A program made the position numbers and the translations under genes. The notes under the pieces were generated by a model, which did no database searches, had not been told where the DNA came from, and saw only the letters and a list, made by a program, of their open reading frames with translations. This document shows positions 50,400-64,000 of a stretch of DNA of 64,000 nucleotides, piece after piece. How positions within the stretch are numbered: position 1 is the stretch's first letter; every line of letters starts with the position of its first letter. Origin of the DNA: Nemopilema nomurai (Eukaryota > Cnidaria > Scyphozoa > Rhizostomeae > Rhizostomatidae); contig ML133383.1 of assembly GCA_003864495.1 (NCBI GenBank), positions 3,183,560 through 3,247,559 on the forward strand, written 5' to 3'.

Positions 50400-52010
50400 C
50401 TGCAAAAGAAAGCGCTCTTGATTGGCGTTGATTAACTGTTGATCAGCTGATTATACACTGGTATATCCAAGTACATGCAATTAACTTGATTATAATCATG
50501 CAGAGATTATTGACAAATGCAGCATTCGTCAAATCACTGCTAAGTTCATCATCATTAGCTTGTGGAAATAAAGCTATACCTACTAGGACGTCTACATGTT
50601 AATGCTTCCCACGAAAGTATTATTCTTCTAGCAGCTTCATTCTTCGACTCAGTGACCTATTAAACCTCACGACTCCAGAGGTGTTAAATGACAATGATCC
50701 TATCTTTTCCTCTGAGCTGCCTCTCAAGGGAACCGTTACATGGGAACATGGGACATCAAAATATTCCCATGTACTCAGCGTTCGTAAACTTTTAGCTATG
50801 TGAACTTTCTCTCTAGATTTATCGCTCTATTATATTTATCTGTCTCTGTTTCAAGCATCTTTGTCTGTGTATCATAATCTAAATTCGTTAGACCCGTCTC
50901 ACAACACCCCAAATCACACATCTCCTCAGTTCACTTGCCAACTTATTCATCTAGCAGATCTCTAGCCACTGATTGAGTAATTCATCTATCATTTATCTCT
51001 TAATTGCCTTGAAATACATCGTACAGTCAGTTGCAAAACCCAACGAACGTACCTGGCATTTCAACATACCACAAAAGGAACACACCATCGCCCATGCCAG
51101 AAGTCTCTGGTTGTCGAGTAGGGTCATCTTTTATTTAGACTCATCGAAAAACTAACGACCGTAATCAACACAAACTCTGACCACAACACGGGTAAGTTCA
51201 CTCTAGTGTTTTATTTTGCAAACTTCAAAATGCCAAGAACAGCTCTGTAAATATTGCGAGAGAAATCTTGTTTCAGCTGCACAATATAAATAAAAGTTTC
51301 GTGTTGAGTTGTTTTGCTTAGCAATAAACTTTAATGAAGTGGTTGTTTGCAGTTGGCTATATTTTCTCTCGATTAACCCTGCAAATTTTAGTCCGATATT
51401 GGCTCTAATGCAATGACAACTTTTTGACACCACTGAGTAGCCCTGCCTATCAGTTCGGTCCAGTTTCAAAAGAAGTCGAAATAGCTTTTCCTCCAAGAAA
51501 TAAAACAAAACATATATGGCAGTCAAGGAGCAAGGATCATTTTTGCTCAAATTTATTTGGAAAGTTCAAGCGATTGGGCTTTGATCCTCTTCAAGAATTA
51601 AGTTAGTCCTTTGCGCAAAAAATATTTTTGCAAGGTGACCAGAGCATAATCACAGGCGCCATCATGCTTTATGCAAGACGGAAATACTGCGACGGAGAAC
51701 ACATCATTCGAATGGCAAAGAGAAATGTTCCTATATCATTATGATAAACTTTTTCAAAACAATTTGACCAGTCTTTTTTATTAGAAGGTCGCTTCACTGC
51801 ATCACCAGAATGTTTTGAATGCAGCCTCAGTATGAGATTGGAAGCCTGGGTCGATTGGCGGGCAACATTCAAATTCTGTCCCAGGGCACGAAGAAGTCAC
51901 AACGAAGAAACACAAGTCACCCATCAACACAAATGGCCGACTGATTCTGGCCCTTGTGTTTGGTGCACAAGAGATAAGCAGGATTCAAGTCAGGCATAAA
52001 GTTATTTAAT
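50400..52010. other. divergent interval, protease and Bora 5' regions
   Basis: No supported gene. It should contain the missing first exon(s) and promoter of the protease gene (minus) and the promoter of Bora (plus). I searched the minus strand for a signal-peptide exon ending in phase 0 and found none convincing. Confidence 0.4.
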
Positions 52011-55000
52011 ATGGCGATGGATTTCACACCATGCAAGTCCATGCAGAATGATGAGCTAGAACTCACAAGGAATCCGTTTGACAGCCGAGAGTTGGATAAA
52101 GAGAATTTACCACCATTTAGTCCATCAATATTCGTTGTATCTGGGTGTGCAAGTTCCGAGAAGGTATTAAGAAATGAGTTGGACTTTGAATGTAAACTCG
52201 AATTTGTTCATGTTAAATAGTAAATTAATTTCTAGTCAACTTTTATGTGTTACTAGTGCAAAATTTCTACCAAGAAAGTTTTACAACTGACAACTGTTCA
52301 TTTTCGGGTTTACAATTTTTCGATTGCTTCTCTTGCAGAAAAATAAAAGTTTCCGGTGGTCAATAGATCAGATAGCCGTACTTGTAAGTCTTATCTTCAA
52401 ATATACGCAATATTTTCATTTTTTCATTTCGCACCATATGCTCTGCCTTGAACCGCGTTTATTTTTCAGGTAATTTTAGTGTTAGAAAGTATATATTCAA
52501 ACTTCAGAATATAAGCAGGATTTTTCACCAAGTCACTTAATAATTACGCAAATGATTTTGATAGTAATACACTAGTTTGTAAAAATACAGCGTTTTCATA
52601 AATTTATTTGACAAAAGTTAAAACTTTTGAGACGCGCTGTGATATGCCCAGTTCTGAAAACAAGGTTTTAGCTTTGCTTTTTATACTTGTGTTGAGTGAT
52701 TCAATGCTGTTGTTTTTGATTGAACAGAAGCCAGCTGACATTGATGAATTTCCAAATCAAGAATACAGTGGATCATATGAAAGGTAGTTGCTAGAAGCAA
52801 TTAATTTCAATTTTTGAGGAATAAAATTGTTGACATTATTATCAATTTTTGGCGTTTTTTTTACCATCAGTGATCCATTCCTTGTTACTTTCAGCCCCTT
52901 GTGTCAAACACTATTTGATATTTTTTTGCTGCTGGCTGTAGAATATCATAATTTTGTCCATTCCAGATTTATGTTCTATGCCCATGTTCATGTTATGTGC
53001 TTCTGTCTTAGCCACTTGATTACTTAATGATATTTAATCTGATTAATTCAATATTTGCTAATTTTTGTTCTAAAAATTTAGCCATATCTATTTTTTTAGA
53101 CATGAAGATGAAGCTGCTGCACAGAAAGCTATAGATGAAGTGAGCTGAAAATACTTTAGCTAATCTTTTCCGCTGATCTTTCGTAGTGACTTTATGTTAA
53201 ACATATGCATTATTACAACCTTGAAATACCCTTTTTCCTATTTATATTGCCTATGAATAAACACATTTAATTTGAGTGACCTCTTATATCAGTTGTTGCC
53301 TGCTAAAGGTTCATTTAAAGTCCTTCTTTAGGTACTTAATAGTTATTGTTAATATGAAAAAGTATAAACTACCATTCTTTTGAGAAGAAGAAAAGAATCT
53401 AGTTTTTATGTTTGACCCTTTAAGTTGTAATATTTTTTTTATTTTTTAGTACTTCTCAAATGTTATATTACCATCTCCATGGACAGCAAATAGCAAGCAA
53501 CATATTTTCAAGAAAGTGACATTTTCACCTCATCCACCAACATGTAAGTATGTCAATGAGCTTATACAATGAACATCACAAAAGCATCACTTACCACTAA
53601 ATAATACATTACAATTGCTACCCCCAATTCTCAAAATCCATTTAATTCTTCAATCTTTAAAAATTGCATTTCAGGTAATTCATAATTTCATTTGAAATTG
53701 ACCTTGCTTATAGATTTCAAGGAGACATCTCATGAATCAAGTAGCAGCTCTTCTGCAAATAGCAGTCAAAATGGCGGAGAGAAGAAATTTGTTGATGGTA
53801 GGTTGTTGTCGATGAAACATACTGTAAAATCTTTGCTTAACAATATATATTTGTAATTTATTTTGAATTGAGCCCTCTTTCTTCTTTACATTTGCATATT
53901 TTAAAATACCTTATCATTCTTTCTTCCACAGACTCTTCTTTCTCCTTACCCCTTTCATGAAATACTTCACTTTTCACTGTTTAACTATAGACCTTCTCTT
54001 TTACCTTGATCATTTAACTTTTCCACAGCCTCCACAAAGCATCTTTTATTCATCTGAGCATAGATCTCAGTTATGATTAGTAAGCTGTGCCAAATCTTGT
54101 CCTTTAGAACCTTGATGATGCCTTTTTGTATGATAACATTTTATTTTCCTCTTTACTTTTTTTAGGTTCATGCCAGACCACATTGACTATACCACCAAAC
54201 ATTGATTTGATGAGACTACTAGGTAAGAAAAGAAAATTTTTTTATTATAATTAATGTCTTACTCTGGGCAAACCAAGATCTCATCACATCTGCAAAAAGG
54301 CCCTCCCAGTGCTTAAATGATAGGTCAGAAAGTGGCACAGAAGAGAGGTATAAAAGACTGACCACAATAATCAGTCAAAACAAGAGCCCTTGGATATTGA
54401 CGCAATCAATCAAAGCAACACCTGGTTATTAAACCCTGTTTATTCTTTTGGCTTTTTTCAACGTTTGTACTTTAAAGGGTGTTAGAAGAAAAATCTTTAT
54501 TTTCCATATTGTCTCTTTTTATTATAAGTTAAATCGTTGCTTAATCTGATTAAACTGCATTCAGTTACGATGGTAAATCGTAAATCTGTTGTTGTATGGT
54601 TGTCAACATGTTTTGTTTTTAGGGGAGAAGTTCTACACGTACAAAGAGCCAAGAAGAGAATTGAATGCAAAGGAACTCAATGTCAGCACACTACGGCGAA
54701 AGTTGTTTTCTCCGGGAGATGCATCGCCAGAAGGGGACCAGAAGGGTGCTGGAGAAAGGACCGAAGTGAAGGATGGGTAAGAATTCCCCTGCGGTATCCT
54801 TAAAATATTATTTTAACGATGCTGTATGCAATTGATTTTCTGTATGATTTTCAAGACTTTCTATCGATTAAAAAATTTGATCATTAGCAATTAAACTCGC
54901 TGCGGTGAATTATCTTAACTTAACCAACGCAAAGCAATAGGAGTTTTTTAACACGGAAAAACAGAACGATAGTTTTTGCATCCTTAGAATAATTATTTGC

Positions 55001-58000
55001 CTGACATTCCTCAGAGTGGCAAAACGTGTTATCGTCTAGAATTTTTGAATGCTGTCTATGTAACAATACAAAATAGTGTTCTATGCTGACAAAAAGTGAT
55101 CATGTTTTCATTTTGCACACCTAAAAGAAGTCATGACTTGTCCCATAACAAAATAGCCGGCATAACTTCTCTTTATACTATCTAACAAGATTTTGAATTT
55201 TGTTCCATCTGTCTTTACAGTTAAAGCTGCTCTTAAAAGCTCTATCATAAAATACTAAAAGGTTTTGTCAACTCGAAGGAATGATGTGAACTTGATGTGA
55301 TTCTTTTGTTTTCTAGAATTAGAAGTACCACAACCCCACCAAGGACACCACGAACACCAAACTGGGTATTCAATTGCTTTATTGTCTGTGCATTTTAGTT
55401 TTAGCTGTGAAGTAAATTAAACATTGCCAAAAACTGCTACCTTACTCTTTCTAGCCACCAACTAAATAATTTTCTATCCTCTTGCATTTTAATCATCAAT
55501 AGGCGAATACATTTAGGTGACCAATTCTGCGTCACACTTTCTATTAATTGAGCAGCCTTCTTAAATATTGTCGCGTTACGCTTTCACCGAATTAAAAGAA
55601 TTCGCCTAATGATTTATGGCTCGTTAAAAATGAGAAATGCATAAATTTAGTATTGTGATCCCGGACCAATTAAAAGCTGAATTGTTTGTCATTTTGATGT
55701 AAAACTCATTATATACTAAGACTAGTCATAAAATAAAGCTTTGAACTCACTCGCAGCTTTTCTTGTTTTGAAGTAGGTTCCAAATAAAGCCGGGAATAAA
55801 AAATTATGAAGTTCTACGTTGTGATGAGTTTGATGTGCTAAGCCACAAGACGTTCATTTTAAGAAACAAAAGAAGATAATTTAAGAAACAACAGTATTTT
55901 GCTATTCTCAAAGAATTCATATCTCTCTACCAAAACTGTTGTCGGAAGGCTACAATCTCTGCCAAAAGTCTTGGAACACTTGCCCTAATTTACGCATCAC
56001 GCAAATTGCCAAATCCCCTCGCCCCGCAAACAATGTTGTGTGGCGCAAAAGTGAATAATCCTAAAAACAAAAGTGAAGTATTCTCATGTACCTATGGTCT
56101 TCCTCTAAAGATGCAACATTGTTTAAGGGGGCAAGGGGGTTGCAGCTACCAAGGAGAGACGGAAATAGAACGGGGGTCGCAAAATAAAAATAATCTCACG
56201 GTGTTCCAACTACTTTTGGCAGAGATTGTAGAGTGCTAGTGAAGAAGTATCCTTGTGCCACATCTGTCTACGTAATCATCTGGTATTCTAGGTGACATCA
56301 AGCCCGTACCGCGACGGAACACCAAACAAGGCTGTTGCGTCCGACAATGACTCGGTCTTCCAGTCGTCTTTCGTCGGAGACCCGCTTAGCAGTCCGGTTC
56401 TTTCGCCAATCAAGACTACCGACGAGAACAACAATTACGATGATGACGATGATATCGACGTCGCAAAGTCGTTTACGAGACTCGATTCGTCCGACTCCTC
56501 GCTTGACTTTTCGATATCCTCGATAAAGAATTCGCCATCTCGCGGAGAGAAGTTCGTGAGTTCGGATCTTGAGCTGTCACCAGTTGGTCGTTCCAATAAG
56601 AGTGTCGCATTTCATCCAAAAAGCTTCGCAGTCGAAACAATGTATACCGAGCAATCAGATTTGTTTGCAGATATTATCGAGTCTACTAGGGTCGTGCCAG
56701 TCGAAATTCCCGGCTTTTCGCCGATAAAATGCGAGGACGAAACCGATGTTTCGATGCTGTCTACGTCAAAGTACGACCAAGATGTGCAATTCAATGGGAA
56801 TTCGAGAAATTCAGTGAAAGAATCGACAGCGAACCACATCCATGGAATAACGGGACTGTTTTCGCCGATAAGGGACGGTGCCAATTCGGCCAGGGATCAA
56901 CGTGATGCGAAGGACGATGGATGGAAGACAGCGGGTATAAGAAAGTTTCTTACTTTTGAGGATTTGTTTTCATTTGTTTTCATTTGTTTTTATTGCCCTT
57001 GATTATTGTCAAAAGTCAACAAACTTTATGCAATTAAAAGTCTAAAGTGAATTGGTTGGCTACAAGCGGATCCATCTCTCAATTCTAAAGCCTTGAGGCT
57101 TCTTTTGTAACGTTCAAAACCTAGGGCATAATGCCGTAAGAACTGAAGTCATCAACGCATTTGAAACATTGCTTTATTTGATGGGTGACTTTGAAGTTGA
57201 AATTGTGATTAAAGGTAGCTGTCAATGCATTGCACCGCCTCCTTTGTCATGCATTGATTCTTTATCCTGTATTTTTGTGATTGGTCATGTTCCTTGTCAT
57301 TCGACTTACACTTGTTAATTTCTTACGCCGCAGATGACGACGGGAATGACAGTGAAGATGACAGTGAAGATGACAGTGTGTATGATGATGGACCTTTGGA
57401 AATAACTGATCTAAGTTTGCCCCCTGACAATTTCATCGAGCCTGAAGACGAGGCCAGTCAAAACACAGCCGACGAGTCTGACGTAGCCTTCGAAGTTATC
57501 GTGTCGTCATTCCCCACACCAAAACGAGGTATCCTGAAGCAACCCTCGCAACGAGGCACGCCTGTGACACCGAGAAACACATACGAGCATAGATTGGAGA
57601 ATATAGAAGAAAAGATAGGCCGCGTAGAGAGCGAAATAGAGATGGTTAAGAATAGTTGCGAGAATGATATTAAAGAAATTAAGAAGTCCCTCACCCCAGC
57701 GAGGAAAGACGACGGTGGGAAGAGACTGGGTATGATAGGGTTTAACTCGCCCCGAAATAGAGCTGTGTACACGAAAGGGAGTAACAGTAGACGCCCCTTG
57801 CAAGACTGCACGAACAAGAACATGGAACGGAGGTCAGCTAACCAAAAGCATTCATCAATAGAACATGACAGCTCAAAAGAGGAGTCTATCATAAGAAACG
57901 GGTATTTTGCATTGGATAGGGCGAAGAGAGTGCAAAGGAAGATGATGAAGATTTTGATCTATGCCTTCACACGAGCTCCAGAGAGACACTTCATGTTGCA

Positions 58001-59336
58001 CTAGACAACAGTGATTTCGAATCAGCTGAAGTAGCTAGGATTCTCACAACGACTACGGGGGAAAGATTCACCCGCGAGGGCCATAGACTAGATTTGATCG
58101 AGAACGATTCTCGCGTGCTTGTGGAAAGCAAGTTTAGGGAATATCGATTCCGGAATGTCAGAGGTGAGTTTGTCAGGGATGAATTCCTGGTTTTTCTTCT
58201 CGACTATCATGCAAAACAAGATCATCTGTATGGATAGTGCTCTTTCCTACGGACTACCCTCTATCCGTATTTATGCAAAATGTCTACATGTTTGGGTTTG
58301 CATATTTTAAGGAATATAGTCATTTGAGACTGTACCTAATGCACTATATACAGATACACAATATTGCGTTTCCTTCTTTTGCATCTATTTTTTAAAAGTA
58401 CCTTTGACAGCTTTTAAACTAGCTATCGTAAGATGTAATAAAACCTAATTTCTTTGTCTTCTGTTTCCTAGAATCTCTAAACGATTCCTGGGATTTGAAG
58501 TCGAAGACAGGATCAGATGTTAGTGAAATGGATAGTTCCGTGTTCTCTGCCTACCAAGGAGATAACGGCGCACCCACTCCAATCATGAACTTAGAGGGAC
58601 TAAGTATTTACAATGCACCACGAGAAAACAGAGTACCTTTGCAAAAACCTATTCCAGTCGATCGCAGATGGGTAATTGAGAGTGGAAAAAGCGAACGAAG
58701 GTAAGCTTGGGATACATCTTGCCAATCTTGCATTTAAGCCATAAAACATAAAATTTAAGCAATCTTGCTTTTCATGAATCAAAATCCCAGTTTTAAAGCC
58801 TATTGTTTGCAGCCTCTTGTGGAGACTAAAGAAGATGTTTAAAAATTTTCTGCTGGAAAGCCCTTTAGGATATCTTTCTCCTTTTGAAGCATGTCAATTA
58901 ACCGAAACCCCATTTTGGATGTCTAAATCGGACCCTCTTCAGCAAAAATGCAAACATTAGCTTTGAAAGGAGCTTTAAAGAAACAGAAGATATCTCAAAT
59001 TAACTACAGTAATCAATAATGTAATATACAGCTGCAATATACAGGACAGACTTGCCTGTTTAGTGTTTCTGAACACGAAATTTTGTCTTTTGATTGTACA
59101 TTATACGATTCAATCGAAATGGTATTAATTGTTCGATGCATTTCTTTAGGCATACGTGGCCAACGGTGAAACCATACAAAACCTATGCGACCAGAACCGT
59201 ATCGCCTACCTTTGCGTCGAAATATCGAGCCTCGAGGGGCTATTCGATCGCGAAACAAGATGTCGTAAATCGATTGAAAGACGAATGGAAGTTGAAGCCA
59301 TCTCAGAGAACTAATTCGTATTCCATGTCTCGGTGA
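52011..59336 (+). CDS. BORA: Protein aurora borealis (Bora), with 1-nt frameshift
   Basis: Cell-cycle cofactor that binds Aurora A and promotes its phosphorylation of Plk1 at mitotic entry. Exons: 52011-52163, 52339-52383, 52728-52783, 53100-53139, 53450-53543, 53714-53797, 54166-54222, 54623-54776, 55317-55365, 56292-56934, 57334-58163, 58472-58700 and 59150-59336. Conserved landmarks appear in order: NPF near the start, SFRWSIDQIAVL (residues 55-66), AQKAIDE, ILPSPWT (104-110), SCQTTLTIP and LRRKLFSPG. The C-terminal two thirds are disordered, rich in Ser/Thr-Pro sites (for example PLSSPVLSPIK, GFSPIK, LFSPIR), as expected for Cdk1/Plk1 substrates, with an acidic stretch near 57340-57400. 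At the ggg run 57919-57921 the frame changes; one extra base there would give 873 residues and restore phase at the next intron. Without it, translation stops at 58002-58004. First-exon ATG is well supported. Confidence 0.9.
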
Positions 59337-61372
59337 AAAATTTGTCTCTTTGGAATATCTGGATTTGTTTAAATGTAAAATAGCTTAAAATATTTGCTGC
59401 TCGTAAAGTCACGATTGTAGACAATTCTGAAAGCCAAGTGAAATGTACTTTAAACTGTAGTTATTATTGTAGGAAAATATCAACGATTCTCTTGTTTTCA
59501 AAATGCCACACCTAAATATAAAGAATATGAAGAAGTTTGGGCTTTAGACATTTGAAGTTCTTAAGACAGTTAAAGCTATTAACTGATGCGAAATCATATT
59601 TTGTGATCTAGTATTTTGTAAGGACTTGGTTTCCTGTTATGTATTATGAAGAGGCTGTTTGTAACCCTTCATTTACCCCGCAAAAAATGATGTTTTACTT
59701 TTTCTATTCCACATCTAATGATAATCCAAATATCTAAGATTAAAGAGCAATGGGCTGGAACAGTTGAGTCTAATTACGGCATTTTACACCGCTCATTTTT
59801 GTCGCCGGGCTGTATTTGCGTGTTTGTCTTAAATTACGCATCTTCAAATTGATATAGATTAGAAATGTATAACTAAAAGTGTTCTGTAACTTTGTATTCA
59901 CGAAAGCAGTCAAATAATTTTGGCTCCTCTGTAAAATTTAGTCAGAAGTTTATAACTTAAAGCCGAAAAAAGCCTTATGTACTACTTTGACCCAAGCTTC
60001 TGCAGAAACAAATACTTTTAAACTTACACCTGTTTAAGGGAAAAGGCAGATTTGAATTAAGACCTCATATTCCCATCAATTATCTCATTGTATTATCCAT
60101 AAATAAATTGCCGCAGAATGACGTAAAAACTGGTCCCCAGGCCTCTGTAGCAAATTCCATAGCTCTTCGTAAGTTTGACCGAATAAAAATCATATATTAT
60201 AGCTTGATTAGTTTGTGAAATTTTTTGCTGTTCATTATACTCTTTCGCACGTGTAAATTATTTGGAAAAAGTGTTATAAAGTGTTATTAACGAATATTGT
60301 GAATGAGGAATTCTCTCATTTTTTATGTTGTTGTGTTTGTGGTTGATTCCTTGCCATACACGTTGTCCGATTGCTCCTTTTGCTAACCCAAGACATTTTA
60401 ATCATTTAATTGCCCTCAACTGCGATGCACACTTTTTTTATATAAGGAACCTACCACAAGGCCTAGTTCCAAAAGCTCCTTATTGGTAGACCTCAAGTCA
60501 TCAGATTTTAGTACCAAAAGTTCCTTAATTGTTACTGCACATCAATAAGCCTTAACATTTAATAGAGAGGGGGCGAGATAGAATATGCGGAAACTACTCA
60601 ATGAAGCACATGACACACGAATAGCAAACAATCTATGCGAGTATTGGCTGCAAATGAATAGAACGGGCTTTTTAGCTCTTGATGCTTGCAATTATAAAAA
60701 AAATTTCAAATTGAAAAGTTCCTTAGGGAGTTCGTTTTTAGTAGTATAAGTTCTTTATATAGTTCGGCCTTCTACATGTAGGTTCCTTATAAAGTGGTTT
60801 CGTATAAAAAAAACGTGTAGTTCAACTACCATAAACTTCAGTTCTTTGCATTTTCCCAAAATTTTTACTGCCAGCAAGAAAATTTTCCTAGCGGAAAAAG
60901 ATCAGGGTCAAAGATTCATCAGTCAAGTTTTATTCGTTTAAACTCTTGATATCAATTGTTTCAAATATTTATTTGCAGGTTAAAAATATTAAACTCTAGG
61001 CCTTAAAAATGTTTTACTAAGGAAGCAAGCAATTCTCTGGATTCTATAGTTTGAGCAATTCTTTGCAAATAAGAAATACCATAAATAGTTTACGAGAAAG
61101 CGTTGTACTCATTTCTATTGTTTTACCACAAAAGCTGAAAATAGCGCAAAAAGTAACAAAAAAGCCAATAAATCTCGGGATCTATTCCTGATCCTAGTCA
61201 GTTTGATTTGTTTCGACAGAACTTCACCCCTCTCTCTCCATTTGTTTACAAAATTTTCAACCCCAGGCAGCCGGAAACAATAAACATTGAGAATGAGGAA
61301 GTGGGAAAACTCGTTTGCTGCATGTAATTTCATTAGCGGGCTGTGACCGAAAACCAAGCACCCAGGCGAGAG
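59337..61372. other. intergenic, Bora to F-BAR gene
   Basis: About 2 kb of AT-rich DNA including the Bora 3' UTR. Only short open frames with no recognisable domain were seen. The F-BAR gene promoter is expected at the right end. Confidence 0.45.
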
Positions 61373-63887
61373 ATGGACTCGAAAACCATTGGATACGTCC
61401 ATGAACTGAAATTCAGAGAGCTCACTGCCAGAGGAGAAAATGAATCCATCAAAGCGAATGTTTATTCTGTCATCAAGTTAACGAAGACAGGTATTGATTA
61501 GATTTGTGTCAGAGGGTGTGTGACTTTCGCTGGATTTGGTTTAGGCCCAACCAATAGATTTTACCACAGTTCATATTCCGATTTCCATTTAGGTTTATTC
61601 ATAAAGCCACAAGTAAATAAATTCATAATAGGACGGTTTGTTTTGATAACATAACGATTAACTGTTTCTAGGATCAGGGATTAAGGGTTGGATTTGAATA
61701 TCAACAGTATCTGACATAATCGTCTTTCTCCTAACCATTGTCGCCGATATTTTTATGTGATAAAAGTAATGTTTACTTCCAGGTAATCTGTATTTTTCTT
61801 TGTCAGTGTAATTGAAACCGTTGTGAAATTGTTAAATACTTTACAGCCATTTTGAAGCAATCGTTCAAATAGAGCATGAAATTACCATCCGCCATTACTC
61901 AAGCCAGACAATATTGTTAGGTGCTATTAAAAATTTTCATAAGTCGTTTGTATCGATTTTAAAGATGTTGATAAGATAAATTATACAAGTATTGTACCAG
62001 CTTGGAGCTTTATGTCATTGAATTTATTTATGAAAAGCCATGTATTAATGCCTAAAATCAAAGTCATCCTGTCAAAACTGTTCCGCTATGGAAAAATTTG
62101 ATCCCAATCTTCTTTATTATGGTTTGATGACAGTTGTTAAATTTCAGTGGTTTGATGACATGGTAAAGATAGCTAAAATTGATGGAGATCTGACTTGGTA
62201 CTAAAACTGCCATTTAACAAGAGATGAACAGTCTATGTTGTCTTCTATGTCAGTCTATGGATGATGATCCAAGTGATTATCAAAGACTAGTCTCAAATAT
62301 GGTCCAAATTATTTGAATATACTGATGATAAACTTTGGATAGGTTTTTGTTTTTGAAACTTTGGATAGGTTTTTGTTTTTGTATATATATCTATCTATCA
62401 ACTCTATCAATTGTTGCTGTTAAGCTATATGCTTGTTTAGTTTGTAAGGCACAATATTTTTTTATTGAAATTTTCTAAGCTTAAACTGCTACAACTGTCT
62501 GGTGCATGATGTTAAGTTTTATCCAGCTTTATATGTCTCCATATAAAATTTCATGAGAAGTTTATGCATCTGAACTTCGAAAAGTATTAAAATAGTTTTT
62601 AGAAAAAGGCATCAAGTGTGTCAGTATATGTTTCATTCTTATGAAGTGACCTTTGAAGAATCTTGACCAAGTTTTTTGCTTGGTAAAGGGAAGTTATGCA
62701 TACTTAGACCTGAATAATGAAATGTGTGTTATTATTTTAGTTAGTGAGTTTTGCAACAAGCTGGCAAGTGTTAAGGAACAGACTGCAGCAAGTTTGATTG
62801 CTCTTGTTGAAACTTTCAGAAGGAAAACACTGGAAATCAAAAAGAGGTAATCAATTTTGAAAATGTTATGAAGCCTTATCTAGAGACAATGCCATTGAGG
62901 GAATTTCTTTGAAGCTTTTCATCATGCAACTAATTTCAACCAATATACAAAGCATGTTGAATGTGGCTTTTAATTGCTTAACACATCTTGTAAGACTGAA
63001 TTTTTTTACAGACCAGAATGCCAAAGTAAGACATTTTTGGATGCATGGGATGCTATTCTTGGTCAGGTGGAAAATGAAGCTAAGGTAAAAATGGTTGCTA
63101 CTCAACTCACAATGCTTTCATATGTGTTATGTTTTTATTCTATAGATTGGTTTGCTAGATTATGGATAAACACAATGGAATAACTTTCTTGGTCACTGGT
63201 CGCTTTCTGGTTTTATATTTGTTGAATATTTTAATTGTTTATCTTCCATAGGTTCCTAAAGTGATTACAAATCAATTTTTTTGTGCACCCAGGTTTTACT
63301 TTATGTTTCTTACACGATTTGTGCTTGATATCCTCACTTTCTTCAGGATCTTACAGAACTTGGCCAAGAATTGCAAAGAGGTGTGGCTAGCCCCTTGTTT
63401 AAAACAGCAGAAAGAAAAAGGAATTTTTGTAAGAAGGTAACCATGTCTTTTCTGTAAGCAGTTATTTGTCGTAGTTGATAAGTAACTGTTGTCCCAAATG
63501 TTTTCAGATTTTTTGTTTTCTTTCTTTGCTGACAATTTTCAAGCTCAAATGATTCATATTTCAGAGTTTTGCATATCGGGAATCCTGTCACATGCAAATT
63601 GCTAAATCAGAGGATGACTTAAGCAAGGTGATTGCAACTAATGTTACCTTCTTTACACAACTTTGAGAAGCACCAGTTTTCCAAGTTCAGGATTTTTTCT
63701 GAATCAAACACCTTTAACATTTTGCTTTAATTGTAAACCCACAAATGATTATGCTCTTTGAATAATATTATTTTTTGTTTTGCTTGAGATGATTGTCAAT
63801 GTTGTTCTGTTCCTTTCCATTCAGAAGCACAAGGACTACTCAGAAGCTTGGTACAAATTCAATACACATGATAAGGAACATTTAAAG
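61373..63887 (+). CDS. F-BAR (FCH) domain protein, 5' part
   Basis: N-terminal part of a predicted membrane-curving F-BAR protein that runs off the right edge. Exons: 61373-61490, 62741-62846, 63012-63084, 63347-63436, 63565-63627 and 63825-63887. They join in frame to 171 residues. The first exon fits an FCH-domain start (MDSKTIGYVHELKFREL). It is followed by helical segments with the F-BAR layout: SEFCNKLASVKEQTAASL, FLDAWDAILGQVENEAK, LTELGQELQRGVASPLF and KHKDYSEAWYKF. Intron phases are 1, 2, 0, 0 and 0. The subfamily is not decided from this portion; downstream domains (SH3, RhoGAP, kinase) would decide. Intron 1 is 1.25 kb and holds no other feature. Confidence 0.7.
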
Positions 63888-64000
63888 GTAGAATTAAGTT
63901 GATTATTCATTGGACCACAAATTTGATGTTTCTGTCTCTGATAAAGCTATGTTATACACTTCTTGCTAATATTGCTGTGCACTCTACCTTTTGAATTTTT

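Overview
The window is eukaryotic and metazoan. It contains intron-rich protein-coding genes with GT-AG introns, AT-rich introns and intergenic DNA, several short non-autonomous DNA transposons and two large minisatellites. The gene set (APH-1, an FBXO30/40-type F-box protein, NOXRED1, a K2P-type channel, a CUB-trypsin protease, Bora and an F-BAR protein) fits an early-branching animal, most likely a cnidarian such as a coral or sea anemone. The species was inferred from overall impression only and was not tested. I saw no prokaryotic operons, CRISPR arrays, tRNA genes or rRNA genes.

Layout, left to right. 1-1.9 kb holds two MITE-like elements. 1.9-4.7 kb (+) is APH-1, a gamma-secretase subunit, whose last acceptor site lies in a perfect 152-bp tandem duplication. 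6.9-9.7 kb (+) is an FBXO30/40-like F-box protein. 11.1-18.2 kb (+) is NOXRED1, with a MITE and an unidentified decayed coding-like block in its introns. 18.2-21.7 kb has no gene I can support. 21.7-41.2 kb (+) is a 19-exon gene for a secreted protein of about 1,804 residues made of beta-rich segments and a coiled-coil/helical C-terminal part. I cannot name its family. Two of its neighbouring introns hold a 13-bp minisatellite (about 54 copies) and a 40-bp minisatellite (about 94 copies, 3.8 kb).

41.9-44.3 kb (+) is a two-pore-domain potassium-channel relative in which both selectivity filters have lost the G-Y/F-G signature. 45.3-50.4 kb (-) is a secreted or surface-anchored protease with two CUB domains and a trypsin domain. 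It has a 1-nt frameshift in the trypsin domain and a possible alternative cysteine-rich exon. 52.0-59.3 kb (+) is Bora, the Aurora A/Plk1 activator, also with a 1-nt frameshift. 61.4 kb to the right edge (+) is the 5' part of an F-BAR protein.

The genes have unrelated functions, as expected for an ordinary animal locus, and do not form a pathway. The strongest leads are the filter-altered K2P channel, the large unnamed secreted protein and the duplicated APH-1 splice acceptor. Two apparent frameshifts both sit in short G/C runs and may be assembly errors. Exon models were built by eye from splice signals, reading phase and remembered family patterns. No database search or transcript data were available.
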